A stretch of 64,000 nt of DNA from an uncultured Litoreibacter sp. (GCA_947501685.1 CANMWQ010000001.1:248001-312000), one strand, 5' to 3'. Positions 16,498 to 28,187 are shown, counted from the first letter of the stretch. Numbers and translations: made by a program. Notes: generated by a model from the sequence alone, not told the origin.

Positions 16498-18375
16498 ATG
16501 GCGCTCGCACGTCGCAGCGGCCAGAGGTTCGAGGCCAATATCTGGCCGGGCTTCGTGGATGCGATGACCGCGCTGCTGCTGGTGCTGGTCTTCGTGCTGT
16601 CGATCTTCATGATGGTGCAGTTCATGCTGACGGAGACGATTTCGTCGCAAGACACCGAGCTGGACGAATTGTCGGGGCAGGTGCAGACGCTGGCCGACGC
16701 GCTGGGGCTGGAGCGCCAGATCGGCGCGGATTTGCAAAACCAGCTGGCCAATGCGCAGACCGCTGCGGAGGAGCAGGCGGCCTTGGTGGCAGCTTTGAGC
16801 GCGCAGACGGCACAGCAATCGACGCGGATCGCCAGTTTTGAAGAGCAGGTCGCGGGGCTGTTGTCTCAGCAGGCGGACTTGCAGGGCCAGATCGTTTCGC
16901 TGACTGGGGAACGTGACGCGGTGCGGGCGGATTTGTCGGACGCGGAGGCCGGCAACGCCGCTTTGGTGGCAAGAATTGAAGACATCGAAGCAGGGCTCGC
17001 GCGCGAGATCACCGAGAAAGAAGCGGCACAATTGGCCTTGGCGCAGGCCCGCAGCGAGATCGACGCAGGCGCCGAAGCCGCCCGGCTGGCGGCGGCACGA
17101 ACGGAGGCTTTGCAGGCCTTGGTCGCCGATTTGGAAGTCAAAACAGCGGCGCAAGGCGAAGCCTTGGAGGCCGCCGAAGCCGCGCGATTGGTGGATGCGG
17201 CGGCAGCGGAGGCTTTGCGTGAGCGTCTGGCTGGCGCAGATGCTGAGCTGACAGCGATGTCATTGGCGCTGGAAGAAAAGCGCCGGGAGGCCGAGGATAC
17301 GCTGACGCTTTTGGCGGCGGCAAATGCGGTGAAGGATGATCTTGATGCGCAGCTTTTGGCAGCTTTGACGCGCAATGAAGAGGTGCAAAGCTCTGCCAAT
17401 GCGGCGGAAAATGCCTTGGAAGATGAGGTCGCAAAACTGTCTGCGGCACTGACGCAGGCGCAGGCCGAGCGCGACGCATTGGCGGCAGAGAGCGACGCGT
17501 CCCAAGCCGAATTGCGCGCCCAGATGATTGCCGCCCTGGCCGCGCAAGAGGCCGCGGAGGCGCAGGCGGGCGACGCATTGAGCCAAGCCGAACAGCGCGC
17601 GATCTTGCTGGCCACGGCGAATGAAGCCTTAAGCCAAGAGCAGGCGGCGAGTGCCGAAAGCCAACGCAAATTGGAGGCGTTGAACCAGCAGGTCGCGGCG
17701 TTGCGCTCGCAATTGGGGGCATTGCAAGGCGTGCTGGACGCGGCTGACGCGCGGGATGCGGATGCGAATGTGCAGATCAGCGCATTGGGCACGCAGTTGA
17801 ACACAGCACTTGCGCAGGTGGCGTCGAACCAGCGGCAACTGGCCGAAGAGCAGCGCAAGCGCGCAGAGCTGGAAGAGGCAGAGCGCAAGCGGTTAGAGCT
17901 CGAAGCGGTGGATTTGCAGAATTACCGCTCGGAGTTTTTCGGGCGCCTTCGCGTGTTGCTGGGGGATCAGGAGGGCGTGCGCATCGAGGGCGACCGGTTT
18001 GTGTTTTCCTCGGAGGTGCTGTTTGAGCCTGCCAGCGCGGATTTGTCTGCGGCGGGTCAAGGCGAAATCGCCAAGGTCGCCGATATCCTGCTGCGCGTCT
18101 CGGGCGATATACCTGAGGAACTGGACTGGGTGATCCGGGTGGATGGGCATACCGACAACCTGCCCTTGTCGGGCACGGGGGAGTACCGCGACAATTGGGA
18201 GCTGAGCCAGGCGCGGGCGCTGTCGGTGGTGCGCTATATGAGCGGCTCGCTGGGCATCCCGCCGACGCGGCTGGCGGCCAATGGGTTTGGGGAATACCAG
18301 CCGCTGAATACCGCCGACACGCCGGAGGCCCGTGCGCAGAACCGGCGAATTGAGCTGAAGCTGACTGAAAAATAG
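16498..18375 (+). CDS. MotB/OmpA-like peptidoglycan-binding protein with long coiled coil
   Basis: A 625 residue partner of the preceding channel protein. A short cytoplasmic head and one membrane helix (about 20-43) carry Asp21 in WPGFVDAMTALLLV, the place of the proton-carrying aspartate of MotB. About residues 45-475 form a nearly continuous Ala/Glu/Gln-rich coiled coil. An OmpA-like domain (about 490-625) follows, with VDGHTDNLPLSG, NWELSQARALSVVRYM and NRRIELKL. The gene looks intact, although much of it is low complexity. Ordinary MotB or ZorB has no such coil; a straight 430 residue coil would exceed the width of the periplasm, so it must fold back or bundle. Function unknown. Confidence 0.82.
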   Translation: MALARRSGQRFEANIWPGFVDAMTALLLVLVFVLSIFMMVQFMLTETISSQDTELDELSGQVQTLADALGLERQIGADLQNQLANAQTAAEEQAALVAALSAQTAQQSTRIASFEEQVAGLLSQQADLQGQIVSLTGERDAVRADLSDAEAGNAALVARIEDIEAGLAREITEKEAAQLALAQARSEIDAGAEAARLAAARTEALQALVADLEVKTAAQGEALEAAEAARLVDAAAAEALRERLAGADAELTAMSLALEEKRREAEDTLTLLAAANAVKDDLDAQLLAALTRNEEVQSSANAAENALEDEVAKLSAALTQAQAERDALAAESDASQAELRAQMIAALAAQEAAEAQAGDALSQAEQRAILLATANEALSQEQAASAESQRKLEALNQQVAALRSQLGALQGVLDAADARDADANVQISALGTQLNTALAQVASNQRQLAEEQRKRAELEEAERKRLELEAVDLQNYRSEFFGRLRVLLGDQEGVRIEGDRFVFSSEVLFEPASADLSAAGQGEIAKVADILLRVSGDIPEELDWVIRVDGHTDNLPLSGTGEYRDNWELSQARALSVVRYMSGSLGIPPTRLAANGFGEYQPLNTADTPEARAQNRRIELKLTEK

Positions 18376-18460
18376 GGCTGGGAAATTGAGCGGCTGCGCC
18401 GCGCGTGATGTTTTTGTGCTCTTGGGGAGCTTTGCTCCCCGCCGCACGGGCAACCCCTCA

Positions 18461-18482
18461 AGAGTATTTTCGAAGCAGTGAT
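18461..18482 (+). repeat. Dispersed intergenic motif, copy B
   Basis: AGAGTATTTTCGAAGCAGTG lies between the OmpA-like gene and clpA, next to a GGGGAGC-TTT-GCTCCCC hairpin at 18425-18440. It is the most divergent of the four copies. Confidence 0.35.
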
Positions 18483-18514
18483 AGGGGAGAGGCTATCACG
18501 GTGGAGGTGCGATG

Positions 18515-18545
18515 TGAAAAAGCCGCCGGGGGTGATCCGGCGGCT
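18515..18545 (-). terminator. Rho-independent terminator of clpA
   Basis: On the minus strand, AGCCGCCGG (18537-18545) pairs perfectly with CCGGCGGCT (18521-18529) across a seven base loop and is followed by TTTT. It lies 14 bases after the clpA stop codon. Confidence 0.88.
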
Positions 18546-18558
18546 TTGGTGTTTTGGG

Positions 18559-20892
18559 TTATTCTGCGGTGAGCAATGGCGGTTTCTTCTTGCTGCCGAT
18601 GCGGGCCTTTTCGGGCTCCAGCACTTGCAGGTCGATCTCGCCTTTCTTGACGCCGACCTTGACCACACCGCCTTTGGCAAGCTTGCCGAAGAGCAGCTCC
18701 TCCGCCAGGGGCTTTTTGATGTACTCCTGTATCACGCGGGCCAGGGGCCGCGCGCCCATCTTTTCGTCATAGCCTTTGTCACCGAGCCATTCAGCGGCCG
18801 CAGGGGTCAGCTCGAACGTGACGTTGCGGTCCATCAACTGAGCTTCAAGCTGCAGCACGAATTTCTCGACCACGCGGGAGATGATCTTCTTGCCCAGCGG
18901 GGCAAAGGAGATAATGGCATCCAAGCGATTGCGGAATTCAGGGGTGAACAGCTTTTCGATGGCTGCCGTGTCTTCGCCCTCACGACGCTCCCGACCAAAG
19001 CCCATCGGCGCGCGGGCAGCGTCAGCAGCACCGGCATTCGAGGTCATGATCAGCACCACATTGCGGAAATCCGTTGTGCGGCCATTGTGATCGGTCAGCT
19101 TGCCGTGATCCATCACCTGCAACAGGATGTTGAACACATCCGGATGTGCTTTTTCGATCTCGTCAAGCAGAAGCACGCAATGCGGGTTCTGGTCGACCTT
19201 GTCGGTCAGCATGCCGCCCTGATCAAATCCGACATAGCCCGGAGGCGCGCCGATCAGGCGGGAGATGGCGTGTTTCTCCATATATTCGGACATATCAAAC
19301 CGGATCAGCTCCACGCCCAGCTGGTCGGACAGAGCTTTGGCGGCTTCTGTCTTACCCACGCCGGTTGGCCCTGCAAACAGGTAGTTGCCAATGGGCTTTT
19401 CGGGCTCACGCAGACCGGCACGGGCCAGCTTGATGGCGGAGGCCAGCGCTTCGAGTGCGTTATCCTGACCAAAGACCTGACGTTTGAGCGCCTTTTCGAG
19501 ATCCTGCAGCGTTTCGGCGTCGTCTTTGGAGACGGTTTTCGGCGGAATGCGCGCGATTTTGGCCACGACGGCTTCAATCTCTTTGACACCGATGGACTTG
19601 CGGCGCTTGCTTTCCACAACCAGATGCTGCGCGGCTCCGGCCTCGTCAATCACGTCGATGGCTTTGTCGGGCAGTTTGCGGTCATGGATGTAGCGCGAGC
19701 TGAGCTCCACCGCGGATTTGATCGCATCGGCGGTGTATTTGATGCCGTGATGCTCCTCGAAATAGGTCTTGATGCCTTTGAGGATGGCGACCGCATCGTC
19801 GACAGAGGGTTCCACCACGTCGATTTTCTGGAACCGACGGCTGAGCGCGCGATCTTTCTCGAAATGCTGGCGGAATTCCTTATAGGTCGTGGACCCCATG
19901 CAGCGCAGCTTGCCGCCTTGCAGGGCAGGTTTCAGCAGGTTGGAGGCGTCCATTGCGCCGCCGGATGTGGCGCCTGCACCGATCACGGTGTGGATCTCGT
20001 CAATGAACAGCACCGCATCCGCGTGCTCTTCAAGCTCCGTCATGACAGCTTTCAAACGCTCCTCGAAATCGCCACGATAGCGGGTGCCTGCGAGCAGCGC
20101 GCCCATGTCGAGCGAGTAGATCGTGGTTTGCGACAGAATCTCAGGCGTCTGGCCATCGACGATTTTCATCGCCAGACCTTCAGCGATGGCGGTTTTGCCG
20201 ACGCCCGGATCGCCCACCAGCAGCGGGTTGTTCTTGCGGCGGCGGCAAAGCACCTGCACGCAGCGCTCTACTTCGAGGTCACGGCCAATGAGCGGGTCGA
20301 TATCGCCGTCGCGCGCCTTGGCGTTCAGGTCGACACAATATTTGGCCAGTGCGGATTCCTTGGCCTCTTCCCCGCCTTGGGAGGCGTCGGTTGCGGCGTC
20401 CTCGTCAAAATCGGAGGAGCCGGAGACCGGGCGCACTTCGCCAAACTCGGGGTCTTTGGCCACGCCATGGGCGATGAAATTCACCGCGTCATACCGTGTC
20501 ATATCTTGTTCTTGCAGGAAGAAGGCGGCGTTGCTTTCACGCTCCGCAAAGATGGCGACCAGAACATTGGCCCCGGTCACTTCGGTGCGACCTGAGCTTT
20601 GCACATGGATGGCGGCGCGTTGGATCACGCGCTGGAAGGCGGCTGTGGGCACGGCCTCCGAGCCTTCGACATCGGTGACGAGCGTTGAAAGCTCTTCCTC
20701 GATGAATTCTGACAGGGTCGCGCGCAGGTTTTCGAGATCAACCCCGCAGGCCTGCATGACCTTTGCGGCGTCGGGCTCGTCGGTGAGCGCGAACAGCAGA
20801 TGTTCTAACGTAGCCAGTTCGTGGCGGTGCGCATTTGCCTGCGCAAGCGCCGCATGGATGGCTTTTTCCAGAGTGTCCGAGAATGATGGCAC
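18559..20892 (-). CDS. clpA: ATP-dependent Clp protease ATP-binding subunit ClpA
   Basis: Hexameric unfoldase that feeds ClpP and is guided by ClpS. It has an N-terminal Clp_N repeat domain (about 1-150) and two AAA+ modules with Walker [14 protein letters not shown] and [11 protein letters not shown], Walker [12 protein letters not shown] and [11 protein letters not shown], and no ClpB-type middle domain. I place the start at the GTG at 20892, because AAGGAG lies six bases upstream and the protein then begins [12 protein letters not shown], as ClpA proteins do; upstream in-frame ATGs lack ribosome sites. This gives 777 residues. The ClpP-docking tripeptide position appears to read MGF (PMGFGR) where E. 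coli has IGL. No clpS is in the window. Confidence 0.94.
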   Translation of the reverse strand: MPSFSDTLEKAIHAALAQANAHRHELATLEHLLFALTDEPDAAKVMQACGVDLENLRATLSEFIEEELSTLVTDVEGSEAVPTAAFQRVIQRAAIHVQSSGRTEVTGANVLVAIFAERESNAAFFLQEQDMTRYDAVNFIAHGVAKDPEFGEVRPVSGSSDFDEDAATDASQGGEEAKESALAKYCVDLNAKARDGDIDPLIGRDLEVERCVQVLCRRRKNNPLLVGDPGVGKTAIAEGLAMKIVDGQTPEILSQTTIYSLDMGALLAGTRYRGDFEERLKAVMTELEEHADAVLFIDEIHTVIGAGATSGGAMDASNLLKPALQGGKLRCMGSTTYKEFRQHFEKDRALSRRFQKIDVVEPSVDDAVAILKGIKTYFEEHHGIKYTADAIKSAVELSSRYIHDRKLPDKAIDVIDEAGAAQHLVVESKRRKSIGVKEIEAVVAKIARIPPKTVSKDDAETLQDLEKALKRQVFGQDNALEALASAIKLARAGLREPEKPIGNYLFAGPTGVGKTEAAKALSDQLGVELIRFDMSEYMEKHAISRLIGAPPGYVGFDQGGMLTDKVDQNPHCVLLLDEIEKAHPDVFNILLQVMDHGKLTDHNGRTTDFRNVVLIMTSNAGAADAARAPMGFGRERREGEDTAAIEKLFTPEFRNRLDAIISFAPLGKKIISRVVEKFVLQLEAQLMDRNVTFELTPAAAEWLGDKGYDEKMGARPLARVIQEYIKKPLAEELLFGKLAKGGVVKVGVKKGEIDLQVLEPEKARIGSKKKPPLLTAE

Positions 20893-21132
20893 CCCTTGCT
20901 CCTTCATATCAGGGCAGAAAACGGGTCGAGGACCCGGGATCGACCTTTGCCTCTTAGACCTTACAGTTCGGTTTAAATTACGAACCTTCAAGTCTTTTTT
21001 CATCACATTCTCTGTGATCTAGCGTGAAAATAGAACTGACAAGCCCGCCTGACACCTCCTAGACCGTTGCGATCAAGGGCAATCTGGCGCAGGCTCAAGG
21101 CGAATTTGAGGCGCAAACATGGGTTTACAGCG

Positions 21133-21912
21133 ATGCATCTCGACGTTCAGGATCTGAAGAGCTTTTACTACCGCACAAATCTTGGGCGTGTGGCGCAGCG
21201 CGCGATCCGTGCGCAAATGGCGGAGTTCTGGTCCAGCTGGAAGGGCGAGACCGTGGTAGGGTTTGGCTTTGCCGTGCCGCTGCTGCGCCCTTATCTGGCC
21301 GATGCGCGCCGCGTGGTGGGGCTGATGCCGGGACCGCAGGGCGTGATGCATTGGCCCGCGGGCGTGCCCAATGTCGCCGTGTTATGCGAGGAAACCCTGT
21401 GGCCGCTGCAATCGGGGCAGGCCGACAAGCTGATCGTCATGCACGGGCTGGAAATGTCTGAGAACCCTTCGGCGTTGTTGGAGGAATGCTGGCGGGTGCT
21501 CGCCCCCGGCGGGCGGGCGGTGTTTATCGTCTCAAACCGCGCGGGGCTATGGTCGCGGCGGGATCGGACGCCATTTGGCTTCGGACGGCCCTATTCGCTG
21601 ACCCAGCTGGAGGCGCAGCTGAAAAAGCACAATTTTTCGCCGGAGCGGCATCTGGCGGCGCTGTTTGCCATCCCCAGCGAAAAACGTTTCTGGCTGAAAG
21701 CCGCGGCGATGATGGAGAATTTCGGACGCAAAGTGTCCGGGCGCTTTGCCGGTGGCGTGGTGATGGTGGAGGCCACCAAGCAGGTCTATGCACCGCGGCC
21801 AAAGGGGCGCGCGATCAAGGTGCCGAAACGGCTGCGGGCGCTTGAGGGCGCTCCGGCGGGTGCGGTGGGGCGGTTGCATCGCGAACCGCTGAAGAACGGG
21901 GCAGGCGACTAA
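21133..21912 (+). CDS. Class I SAM-dependent methyltransferase
   Basis: A 259 residue protein of the methyltransferase 11-like group. It begins [24 protein letters not shown]; the SAM-binding region is [15 protein letters not shown], and [21 protein letters not shown] is the post-motif-II strand of class I methyltransferases. The motif I glycines are atypical (VVGFGFA rather than DxGxGxG). Substrate unknown. The TTG at 21067 in the same frame is rejected in favour of the ATG. It is divergent from clpA across about 240 bases in which I see no further gene. Confidence 0.72.
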   Translation: MHLDVQDLKSFYYRTNLGRVAQRAIRAQMAEFWSSWKGETVVGFGFAVPLLRPYLADARRVVGLMPGPQGVMHWPAGVPNVAVLCEETLWPLQSGQADKLIVMHGLEMSENPSALLEECWRVLAPGGRAVFIVSNRAGLWSRRDRTPFGFGRPYSLTQLEAQLKKHNFSPERHLAALFAIPSEKRFWLKAAAMMENFGRKVSGRFAGGVVMVEATKQVYAPRPKGRAIKVPKRLRALEGAPAGAVGRLHREPLKNGAGD

Positions 21913-22225
21913 ATCAGATACATGAGTAGCTACAATAGGTCGCAGGGGCAGGGGGCATCTCAGAATGGCCCGCAAAACAAATGCCTGTCGCGTCTTACAA
22001 CCCCAAGCCGCACTGGATTATAGACAGGTCCCCGCACGCGCGCGGATCGCGGGCCAAACCGGGCGATTTATTAACGGGTAAGGAGTTGCGCCGCCCAGAG
22101 GGCTTTGCTACATCGCGCCTGACTGTGGGTGACGTGGTGACGGTGCCCCTGCAAGAATGCCTAAGAAACTGCCTGAGGAACAAGCTGCCCAGCTTCCTTC
22201 GGCGCCAAGAATCGGAAGGGTGGAC
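21913..22225. other. Gap upstream of the ATP synthase operon
   Basis: About 310 bases without a supported gene. The downstream part is open in the atpH frame from an ATG at 22157, but the family start is at 22226. The operon promoter is expected here. The only candidate I can point to is TTGCGC, 17 bases, TACATC near 22090-22120, a weak match I do not rely on. Confidence 0.35.
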
Positions 22226-22786
22226 GTGTCCGAACCAGTCTCGATCTCAACCGGAATTGCAGCCCGCTATGCATCCGCCGTGTTTGACCTTGCCAAGGAC
22301 GGCAAGAAACTTCCAGCACTTGAAAAAGACATTGATGCCTTGGAGGCCGCGTTGGGCTCCAGCGCCGATTTCAAGTCGCTGATCACCTCTCCGCTCTACT
22401 CGCGCGCCCAGCAAGGCGACGCGATTGCGGCCATCGCGAAGAAAATGAAGCTGTCGCCGACGGTGGCGAACACTTTGACGCTGATGGCCTCCAAGCGCCG
22501 CCTGTTTGTGGTGCCGCAGCTGATCTCCGAATTGCGCGCCCGCCTGTCGGATGAAAAAGGCGAGGTCACCGCCGAGGTCACCGCCGCCAAGGCGCTGACC
22601 AAAGCACAAGAAGACAAACTTGCCAAAACGCTCAAAGCGTCCGTTGGCAAGGACGTGAAAATCAATATGGCCGTGGATGAAAGCCTCATCGGCGGTCTTG
22701 TCGTTAAAGTGGGCTCGAAGATGATCGACACGTCGATCCGCTCCAAGCTCGCCGCCCTGCAGAATTCTATGAAAGAGGCCGGATAA
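22226..22786 (+). CDS. atpH: ATP synthase F1 subunit delta
   Basis: Stator subunit joining F1 to the peripheral stalk of F0. The protein begins [24 protein letters not shown], the usual OSCP/delta start in Rhodobacterales, and ends with [24 protein letters not shown] choose the GTG at 22226, with GGAAGGG six bases upstream, over the ATG at 22157 that would add 23 atypical residues. Length is then 186 residues, the expected size. First gene of atpHAGDC; one base separates its stop from atpA. Confidence 0.94.
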   Translation: MSEPVSISTGIAARYASAVFDLAKDGKKLPALEKDIDALEAALGSSADFKSLITSPLYSRAQQGDAIAAIAKKMKLSPTVANTLTLMASKRRLFVVPQLISELRARLSDEKGEVTAEVTAAKALTKAQEDKLAKTLKASVGKDVKINMAVDESLIGGLVVKVGSKMIDTSIRSKLAALQNSMKEAG

Positions 22787-22787
22787 C

Positions 22788-24323
22788 ATGGCAATCCAAG
22801 CAGCGGAAATCTCCGCAATCCTGAAAGACCAAATCAAGAATTTTGGCAAAGAAGTCGAAGTGGCCGAAGTCGGCCGCGTGCTGTCCGTCGGTGACGGTAT
22901 CGCGCGCGTCTACGGGCTGGACAACGTCCAAGCCGGTGAGATGGTCGACTTCCCCGGTGGCATCCAAGGCATGGCGCTGAACCTCGAAAATGACAATGTG
23001 GGTGTCGTTATCTTCGGCTCCGACCGCGACATTAAAGAAGGTGACACGGTCAAGCGCACCAACTCCATCGTGGACGTGCCTGTGGGCGACGAGCTGCTGG
23101 GCCGTGTTGTGGACGGTCTGGGCAACCCGCTGGACGGCAAGGGCCCGATCAAAACCAAAAAGCGCGCCGTGGCTGACCAAAAGGCGCCGGGCATCATCCC
23201 GCGTAAATCGGTGCATGAGCCAATGGCAACGGGCCTCAAATCCGTTGACTCGATGATCCCCGTTGGCCGCGGCCAGCGCGAGCTGATCATTGGTGACCGC
23301 CAAACTGGTAAAACAGCCATCGCGCTGGACACGATCCTGAACCAGAAATCCTACAATGACGCGGCGAAAGACGAGGGCGGCAAGCTCTACTGTGTCTACG
23401 TGGCGATTGGCCAGAAGCGCTCCACCGTGGCGCAGCTGGTGAAAAAGCTCGAAGAGACCGGCGCGATTGAATATTCCATCGTCGTCGCGGCCACCGCGTC
23501 CGACCCGGCTCCGATGCAGTTCCTGGCACCCTATGCTGCGACCGCCATGGCCGAGCATTTCCGCGACAATGGCCGCCACGCGCTGATCGTCTATGATGAT
23601 CTGTCGAAACAAGCCGTGTCCTACCGTCAAATGTCCCTGCTTCTGCGTCGCCCACCGGGCCGCGAAGCCTATCCGGGCGACGTGTTCTACCTTCACTCAC
23701 GCCTGCTGGAGCGCTCCTGTAAGCTGAATGAAGATAACGGATCCGGCTCCCTGACGGCTCTGCCGGTCATCGAGACCCAAGGTGGCGACGTGTCGGCCTT
23801 TATCCCGACAAACGTGATCTCGATCACCGACGGCCAGATCTTCTTGGAAACCGAGCTGTTTTATCAAGGCATCCGCCCTGCGGTGAACACCGGTCTGTCC
23901 GTGTCGCGGGTTGGCTCCTCGGCGCAAACCAACGCGATGAAGTCGGTTGCGGGTCCGGTGAAACTGGAGCTTGCGCAATACCGCGAGATGGCGGCCTTTG
24001 CGCAGTTCGGCTCCGACCTTGATGCCGCGACACAGCAGCTGCTGAACCGTGGTGCGCGTCTGACCGAGCTGATGAAACAGCCGCAATATTCGCCCCTGAC
24101 CAACGCGGAGATCGTCTGCGTGATCTATGCGGGCACCAAAGGCTATCTGGACAAGCTGCCCGTGGGCGATGTGGGCCGGTTCGAAAAAGGCCTGCTGGCG
24201 CATCTGCGCTCCAAAGCCCCTGAGGTGCTGGAGATGATCACCAAGGACGACCCGAAGATCAAAGGCGAGGCCGAAGACAGGGTCAAAGCCGCGATTGACG
24301 CATTCGCCGCAGATTTCGCTTAA
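22788..24323 (+). CDS. atpA: ATP synthase F1 subunit alpha
   Basis: Regulatory nucleotide-binding subunit of the F1 head, 511 residues. The P-loop is [13 protein letters not shown], and the alpha/beta signature [14 protein letters not shown] is present. The N-terminal beta-barrel starts [26 protein letters not shown]. Second gene of the operon; forms the alpha3beta3 hexamer with AtpD. The large opposite-strand frames over this gene are shadows. Confidence 0.98.
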   Translation: MAIQAAEISAILKDQIKNFGKEVEVAEVGRVLSVGDGIARVYGLDNVQAGEMVDFPGGIQGMALNLENDNVGVVIFGSDRDIKEGDTVKRTNSIVDVPVGDELLGRVVDGLGNPLDGKGPIKTKKRAVADQKAPGIIPRKSVHEPMATGLKSVDSMIPVGRGQRELIIGDRQTGKTAIALDTILNQKSYNDAAKDEGGKLYCVYVAIGQKRSTVAQLVKKLEETGAIEYSIVVAATASDPAPMQFLAPYAATAMAEHFRDNGRHALIVYDDLSKQAVSYRQMSLLLRRPPGREAYPGDVFYLHSRLLERSCKLNEDNGSGSLTALPVIETQGGDVSAFIPTNVISITDGQIFLETELFYQGIRPAVNTGLSVSRVGSSAQTNAMKSVAGPVKLELAQYREMAAFAQFGSDLDAATQQLLNRGARLTELMKQPQYSPLTNAEIVCVIYAGTKGYLDKLPVGDVGRFEKGLLAHLRSKAPEVLEMITKDDPKIKGEAEDRVKAAIDAFAADFA

Positions 24324-24335
24324 GGGAGCTGGCAG

Positions 24336-25214
24336 ATGCCCAACCTGAGTGACCTTAAAAACCGGATCGCGTCGGTCAAATCGACCCGCAAGATCACCAA
24401 GGCGATGCAAATGGTCGCCGCCGCAAAACTGCGCCGTGCGCAGGAAGCGGCGGAGGCTGGCCGTCCCTATGCGGAACGGTTCAACGCTGTGATGGGTGGG
24501 CTTGCGGCCTCCGTGGGCACCTCTGACGGTGCGCCTCGCCTTTTGGCGGGGACCGGCTCGGACCAGACCCAACTGCTGATCGTGATGACCGCCGAGCGCG
24601 GTTTGTGCGGCGGCTTCAACGGCAACATTGCCAAGCTGGCCAAGGCGGAAGCGGGCAAGTTGATCGCGGCTGGCAAGACGGTGAAGATCCTGACCGTCGG
24701 CAAGAAAGGCCGCGAGGCCATCAAACGTGATCTGGGCGAGCACTTTATCGGCCATGTCGACCTGTCCGAGGTCAAGAGCGTGGGCTATGCCAACGCTTCT
24801 GATATTGCGCAGGACGTGCTGACCCGCTTTGACGCGGGCGAGTTTGACGTGGCGAAGATTTACTACTCGAAATTCCAGTCGGTGATCAGCCAGATCCCGA
24901 CCGAGCAGCAGATCATCCCGGCCTCGTTTGAGGCGGTGGAGGAAGACGCAACGGCCTCGACCTCCTACGATTACGAGCCCAGCGAGGAAGGCATCCTTGC
25001 CGACCTGCTGCCGCGCGGTGTGGCCACGCAAATCTTTAGCGCTCTGTTGGAGAACGGCGCGTCCGAGCAAGGTGCCCGGATGTCCGCCATGGACAACGCC
25101 ACCCGCAACGCGGGTGACATGATCGACAAGCTGACCATCCAGTACAACCGGACCCGTCAGGCCGTCATCACCAATGAGCTTATTGAAATCATTTCGGGCG
25201 CTGAAGCGCTCTAG
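24336..25214 (+). CDS. atpG: ATP synthase F1 subunit gamma
   Basis: Central rotary shaft, 292 residues. The N-terminal helix [20 protein letters not shown] with [15 protein letters not shown] and the C-terminal helix [15 protein letters not shown] with [20 protein letters not shown] are diagnostic. GGGAG precedes the ATG. It lies between atpA and atpD, as is usual. Confidence 0.97.
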   Translation: MPNLSDLKNRIASVKSTRKITKAMQMVAAAKLRRAQEAAEAGRPYAERFNAVMGGLAASVGTSDGAPRLLAGTGSDQTQLLIVMTAERGLCGGFNGNIAKLAKAEAGKLIAAGKTVKILTVGKKGREAIKRDLGEHFIGHVDLSEVKSVGYANASDIAQDVLTRFDAGEFDVAKIYYSKFQSVISQIPTEQQIIPASFEAVEEDATASTSYDYEPSEEGILADLLPRGVATQIFSALLENGASEQGARMSAMDNATRNAGDMIDKLTIQYNRTRQAVITNELIEIISGAEAL

Positions 25215-26654
<1,440 letters not shown>

Positions 26655-26677
26655 GCTCAGACTTAAGGAGCTCTGTT

Positions 26678-27058
26678 ATGGCAATGATGCAATTCGAACT
26701 CGTCTCGCCGGAGCGCAAACTTGCCTCCGCTGAGGTGAGCGAGGTGCAAATACCGGGCGCGGAAGGTGATTTCACCGCCATGCCCGACCACGCGCCGGTC
26801 ATCACCACGCTGCGTCCCGGCTATCTGACGGTTGTCAGCCCGTCGGGCACGGAGCAGTATTTCGTCACTGGCGGTTTTGCCGAGATCTCGAGCGAAAGCG
26901 CCACCGTTCTGGCGGAGCGCGCCTATGCAAAGGCGGACATGACCTCTGATCTGCAAGCCGAATTGCTGGCCGAAGCGGAGGCGCATCACGCCGCAGCCGG
27001 GACCGATGCCAGCGCCAAGCTGGTGGCAGATATGACTGCGGGCGTGGCCCTGACATAA
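26678..27058 (+). CDS. atpC: ATP synthase F1 subunit epsilon
   Basis: Subunit of the central stalk, 126 residues. The beta-sandwich domain is recognisable from [40 protein letters not shown] and [19 protein letters not shown]. The C-terminal helical part is short. AAGGAG sits seven bases before the ATG. Last gene of the F1 operon; a terminator follows 48 bases later. The F0 genes (atpB, E, F) are not in this window, as is usual in this group, where F0 and F1 are separate operons. Confidence 0.95.
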   Translation: MAMMQFELVSPERKLASAEVSEVQIPGAEGDFTAMPDHAPVITTLRPGYLTVVSPSGTEQYFVTGGFAEISSESATVLAERAYAKADMTSDLQAELLAEAEAHHAAAGTDASAKLVADMTAGVALT

Positions 27059-27106
27059 GGGCTCTGCGCAGCTGTTGCGCGGCGCATTTGGCGCAGTGTA
27101 GGATAA

Positions 27107-27135
27107 AAAAGGTCCCCTGAATGGGGGCCTTTTAT
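27107..27135 (+). terminator. Rho-independent terminator of atpHAGDC
   Basis: An A-rich AAAAGGTCCCC arm pairs with GGGGGCCTTTT across a short TGAAT loop, ending in TTTTAT. It lies about 50 bases past the atpC stop and separates the operon from the lectin-like gene. Confidence 0.85.
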
Positions 27136-27196
27136 GCATTTTTAAACCAAATTATTGCCTGATTCGCGATTTAAGCACCCGTTAAGAGGGTAACGA

Positions 27197-27547
27197 ATGA
27201 TTATGTTTTCAAGTAACCGGTTGGGCGTCGCGCAGGGCGCGCGTGTCATGTTTTCCGACTATGCCGATGGCGGCCCGATGTGGACCGGCACCGGACCGCG
27301 CGAAGAGCGCTTTGCCGTCGCATTTGAAGAGGGTTTTGCCGCGCCGCCCGCTGTGCAGGTGGCGCTGAGCATGTGGGATATTGATCATGCGCATAACCAG
27401 CGGATGGATATCTCGGCGGAGAATATCACCTGCAAGGGCTTTGATCTGGTTTTCAAGACCTGGGGCGACAGCCGCATCGCACGGGTGCGCGCAAGCTGGA
27501 CTGCAATCGGCGCGCTGCCCAATGATGATGAGTGGGAGCTCTACTAG
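27197..27547 (+). CDS. H-type lectin domain protein
   Basis: A 116 residue protein made almost entirely of one H-type lectin domain (N-acetylgalactosamine-binding fold first seen in Helix and Dictyostelium discoidins). Matching features are EERFAVAFEEGFAAPPAVQV, the core WDIDHAHNQRMDISAENIT, GFDLVFKTWGDSRIARVRASW and a closing W. No signal peptide is seen, so it is probably cytoplasmic unless exported by a nonclassical route. AAGAGG precedes the ATG. It follows the F1 operon after a terminator; the location recurs in Rhodobacterales as far as I recall, but no functional link is known. Confidence 0.75.
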   Translation: MIMFSSNRLGVAQGARVMFSDYADGGPMWTGTGPREERFAVAFEEGFAAPPAVQVALSMWDIDHAHNQRMDISAENITCKGFDLVFKTWGDSRIARVRASWTAIGALPNDDEWELY

Positions 27548-27637
27548 CGCGCTTCCCCAGACGCAAAATGACCCACCCCGGACGCCGCGAAAGCGACGCC
27601 CCGAGCGGGCCTGTTTGAGGGTGTAAGTGAGGCGAGG

Positions 27638-27970
27638 TTAGAAGAATTTCTTCTTCACAAAGACCTTCTTCTTGAAGCCGCCATGGCCAAAATCGCTATG
27701 GCCGAATTTCTTCGATGTGATGAAGGGGGAATGGCCAAACTTCTTCTTGGCGATGAACTTCTTGCTGTGGAACTTCTTGTGGCCGTGGAATTTTTTGAAC
27801 TTCTTGAATTTGAAGTTCGCCTCCACCACCTGCGCCTCTGGCGCATGAGCGCTCGCCTGCGTGGTAAACAGGTCGTAGCTGTTGCTCGCATAAGCACCAT
27901 TGGCGCCGATCAGAGTAAGGCCCAGTGCAGCTGCGATCAGGGCAAGTCTTGGTTTTGAAGTCATAGTCAT
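27638..27970 (-). CDS. Small secreted Lys/Phe/His-rich repeat protein
   Basis: I do not recognise a family. The 110 residue product starts with a clear signal peptide (MTMTSKPRLALIAAALGLTL, cleavage near AYA-SN). The mature part is about 80 residues, free of cysteine, strongly basic, and built from repeated KKF units (seven occurrences), including two KKFGHS repeats, plus several His-Gly pairs. AGGA seven bases before the ATG supports translation. It could bind metal, anionic envelope polymers or nucleic acid. The simple repeat DNA could also be prone to length change. It stands alone between the lectin-like gene and prs. Confidence 0.7.
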   Translation of the reverse strand: MTMTSKPRLALIAAALGLTLIGANGAYASNSYDLFTTQASAHAPEAQVVEANFKFKKFKKFHGHKKFHSKKFIAKKKFGHSPFITSKKFGHSDFGHGGFKKKVFVKKKFF

Positions 27971-28187
27971 TTTGTAGTCCTAACGTTTTTCCATTTCGGT
28001 ATGGGCAACAGATGCGACAGAAACCGAATGAAAGAAAGCCAGGCGCGGTCACGCTTCATCGCGCGAATGACAGGCGAGAATCCCAATCCGCGAGAAATGT
28101 TTCAATCCGTGAGCTGATCCGCCTGTAGACGCGACGTCACATTGCGCTCCTGCCTGACGGAAAACGTGACAGGAAAATTTTGGCGCC

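Noticed and set aside
15280-18375. Zorya anti-phage system (ZorAB)
   Set aside because: A MotA/MotB-like pair is present, but no zorC, zorD or zorE gene follows, the long coil is on the MotB-like rather than the MotA-like protein, and neighbours are housekeeping genes.
18425-18440. GGGGAGC-TTT-GCTCCCC hairpin as a second terminator after the OmpA-like gene
   Set aside because: Good stem but no T-run directly after it; left as part of the repeat region instead of a terminator call.
18478-20595. 705-codon open frame antisense to clpA
   Set aside because: Mirror of ClpA codons, with no recognisable motif.
27638-27970. CRISPR-like or tandem DNA repeat
   Set aside because: The repeated DNA is explained by KKF codons in one open frame with signal peptide and ribosome site; the repeats are irregular and lack spacers.
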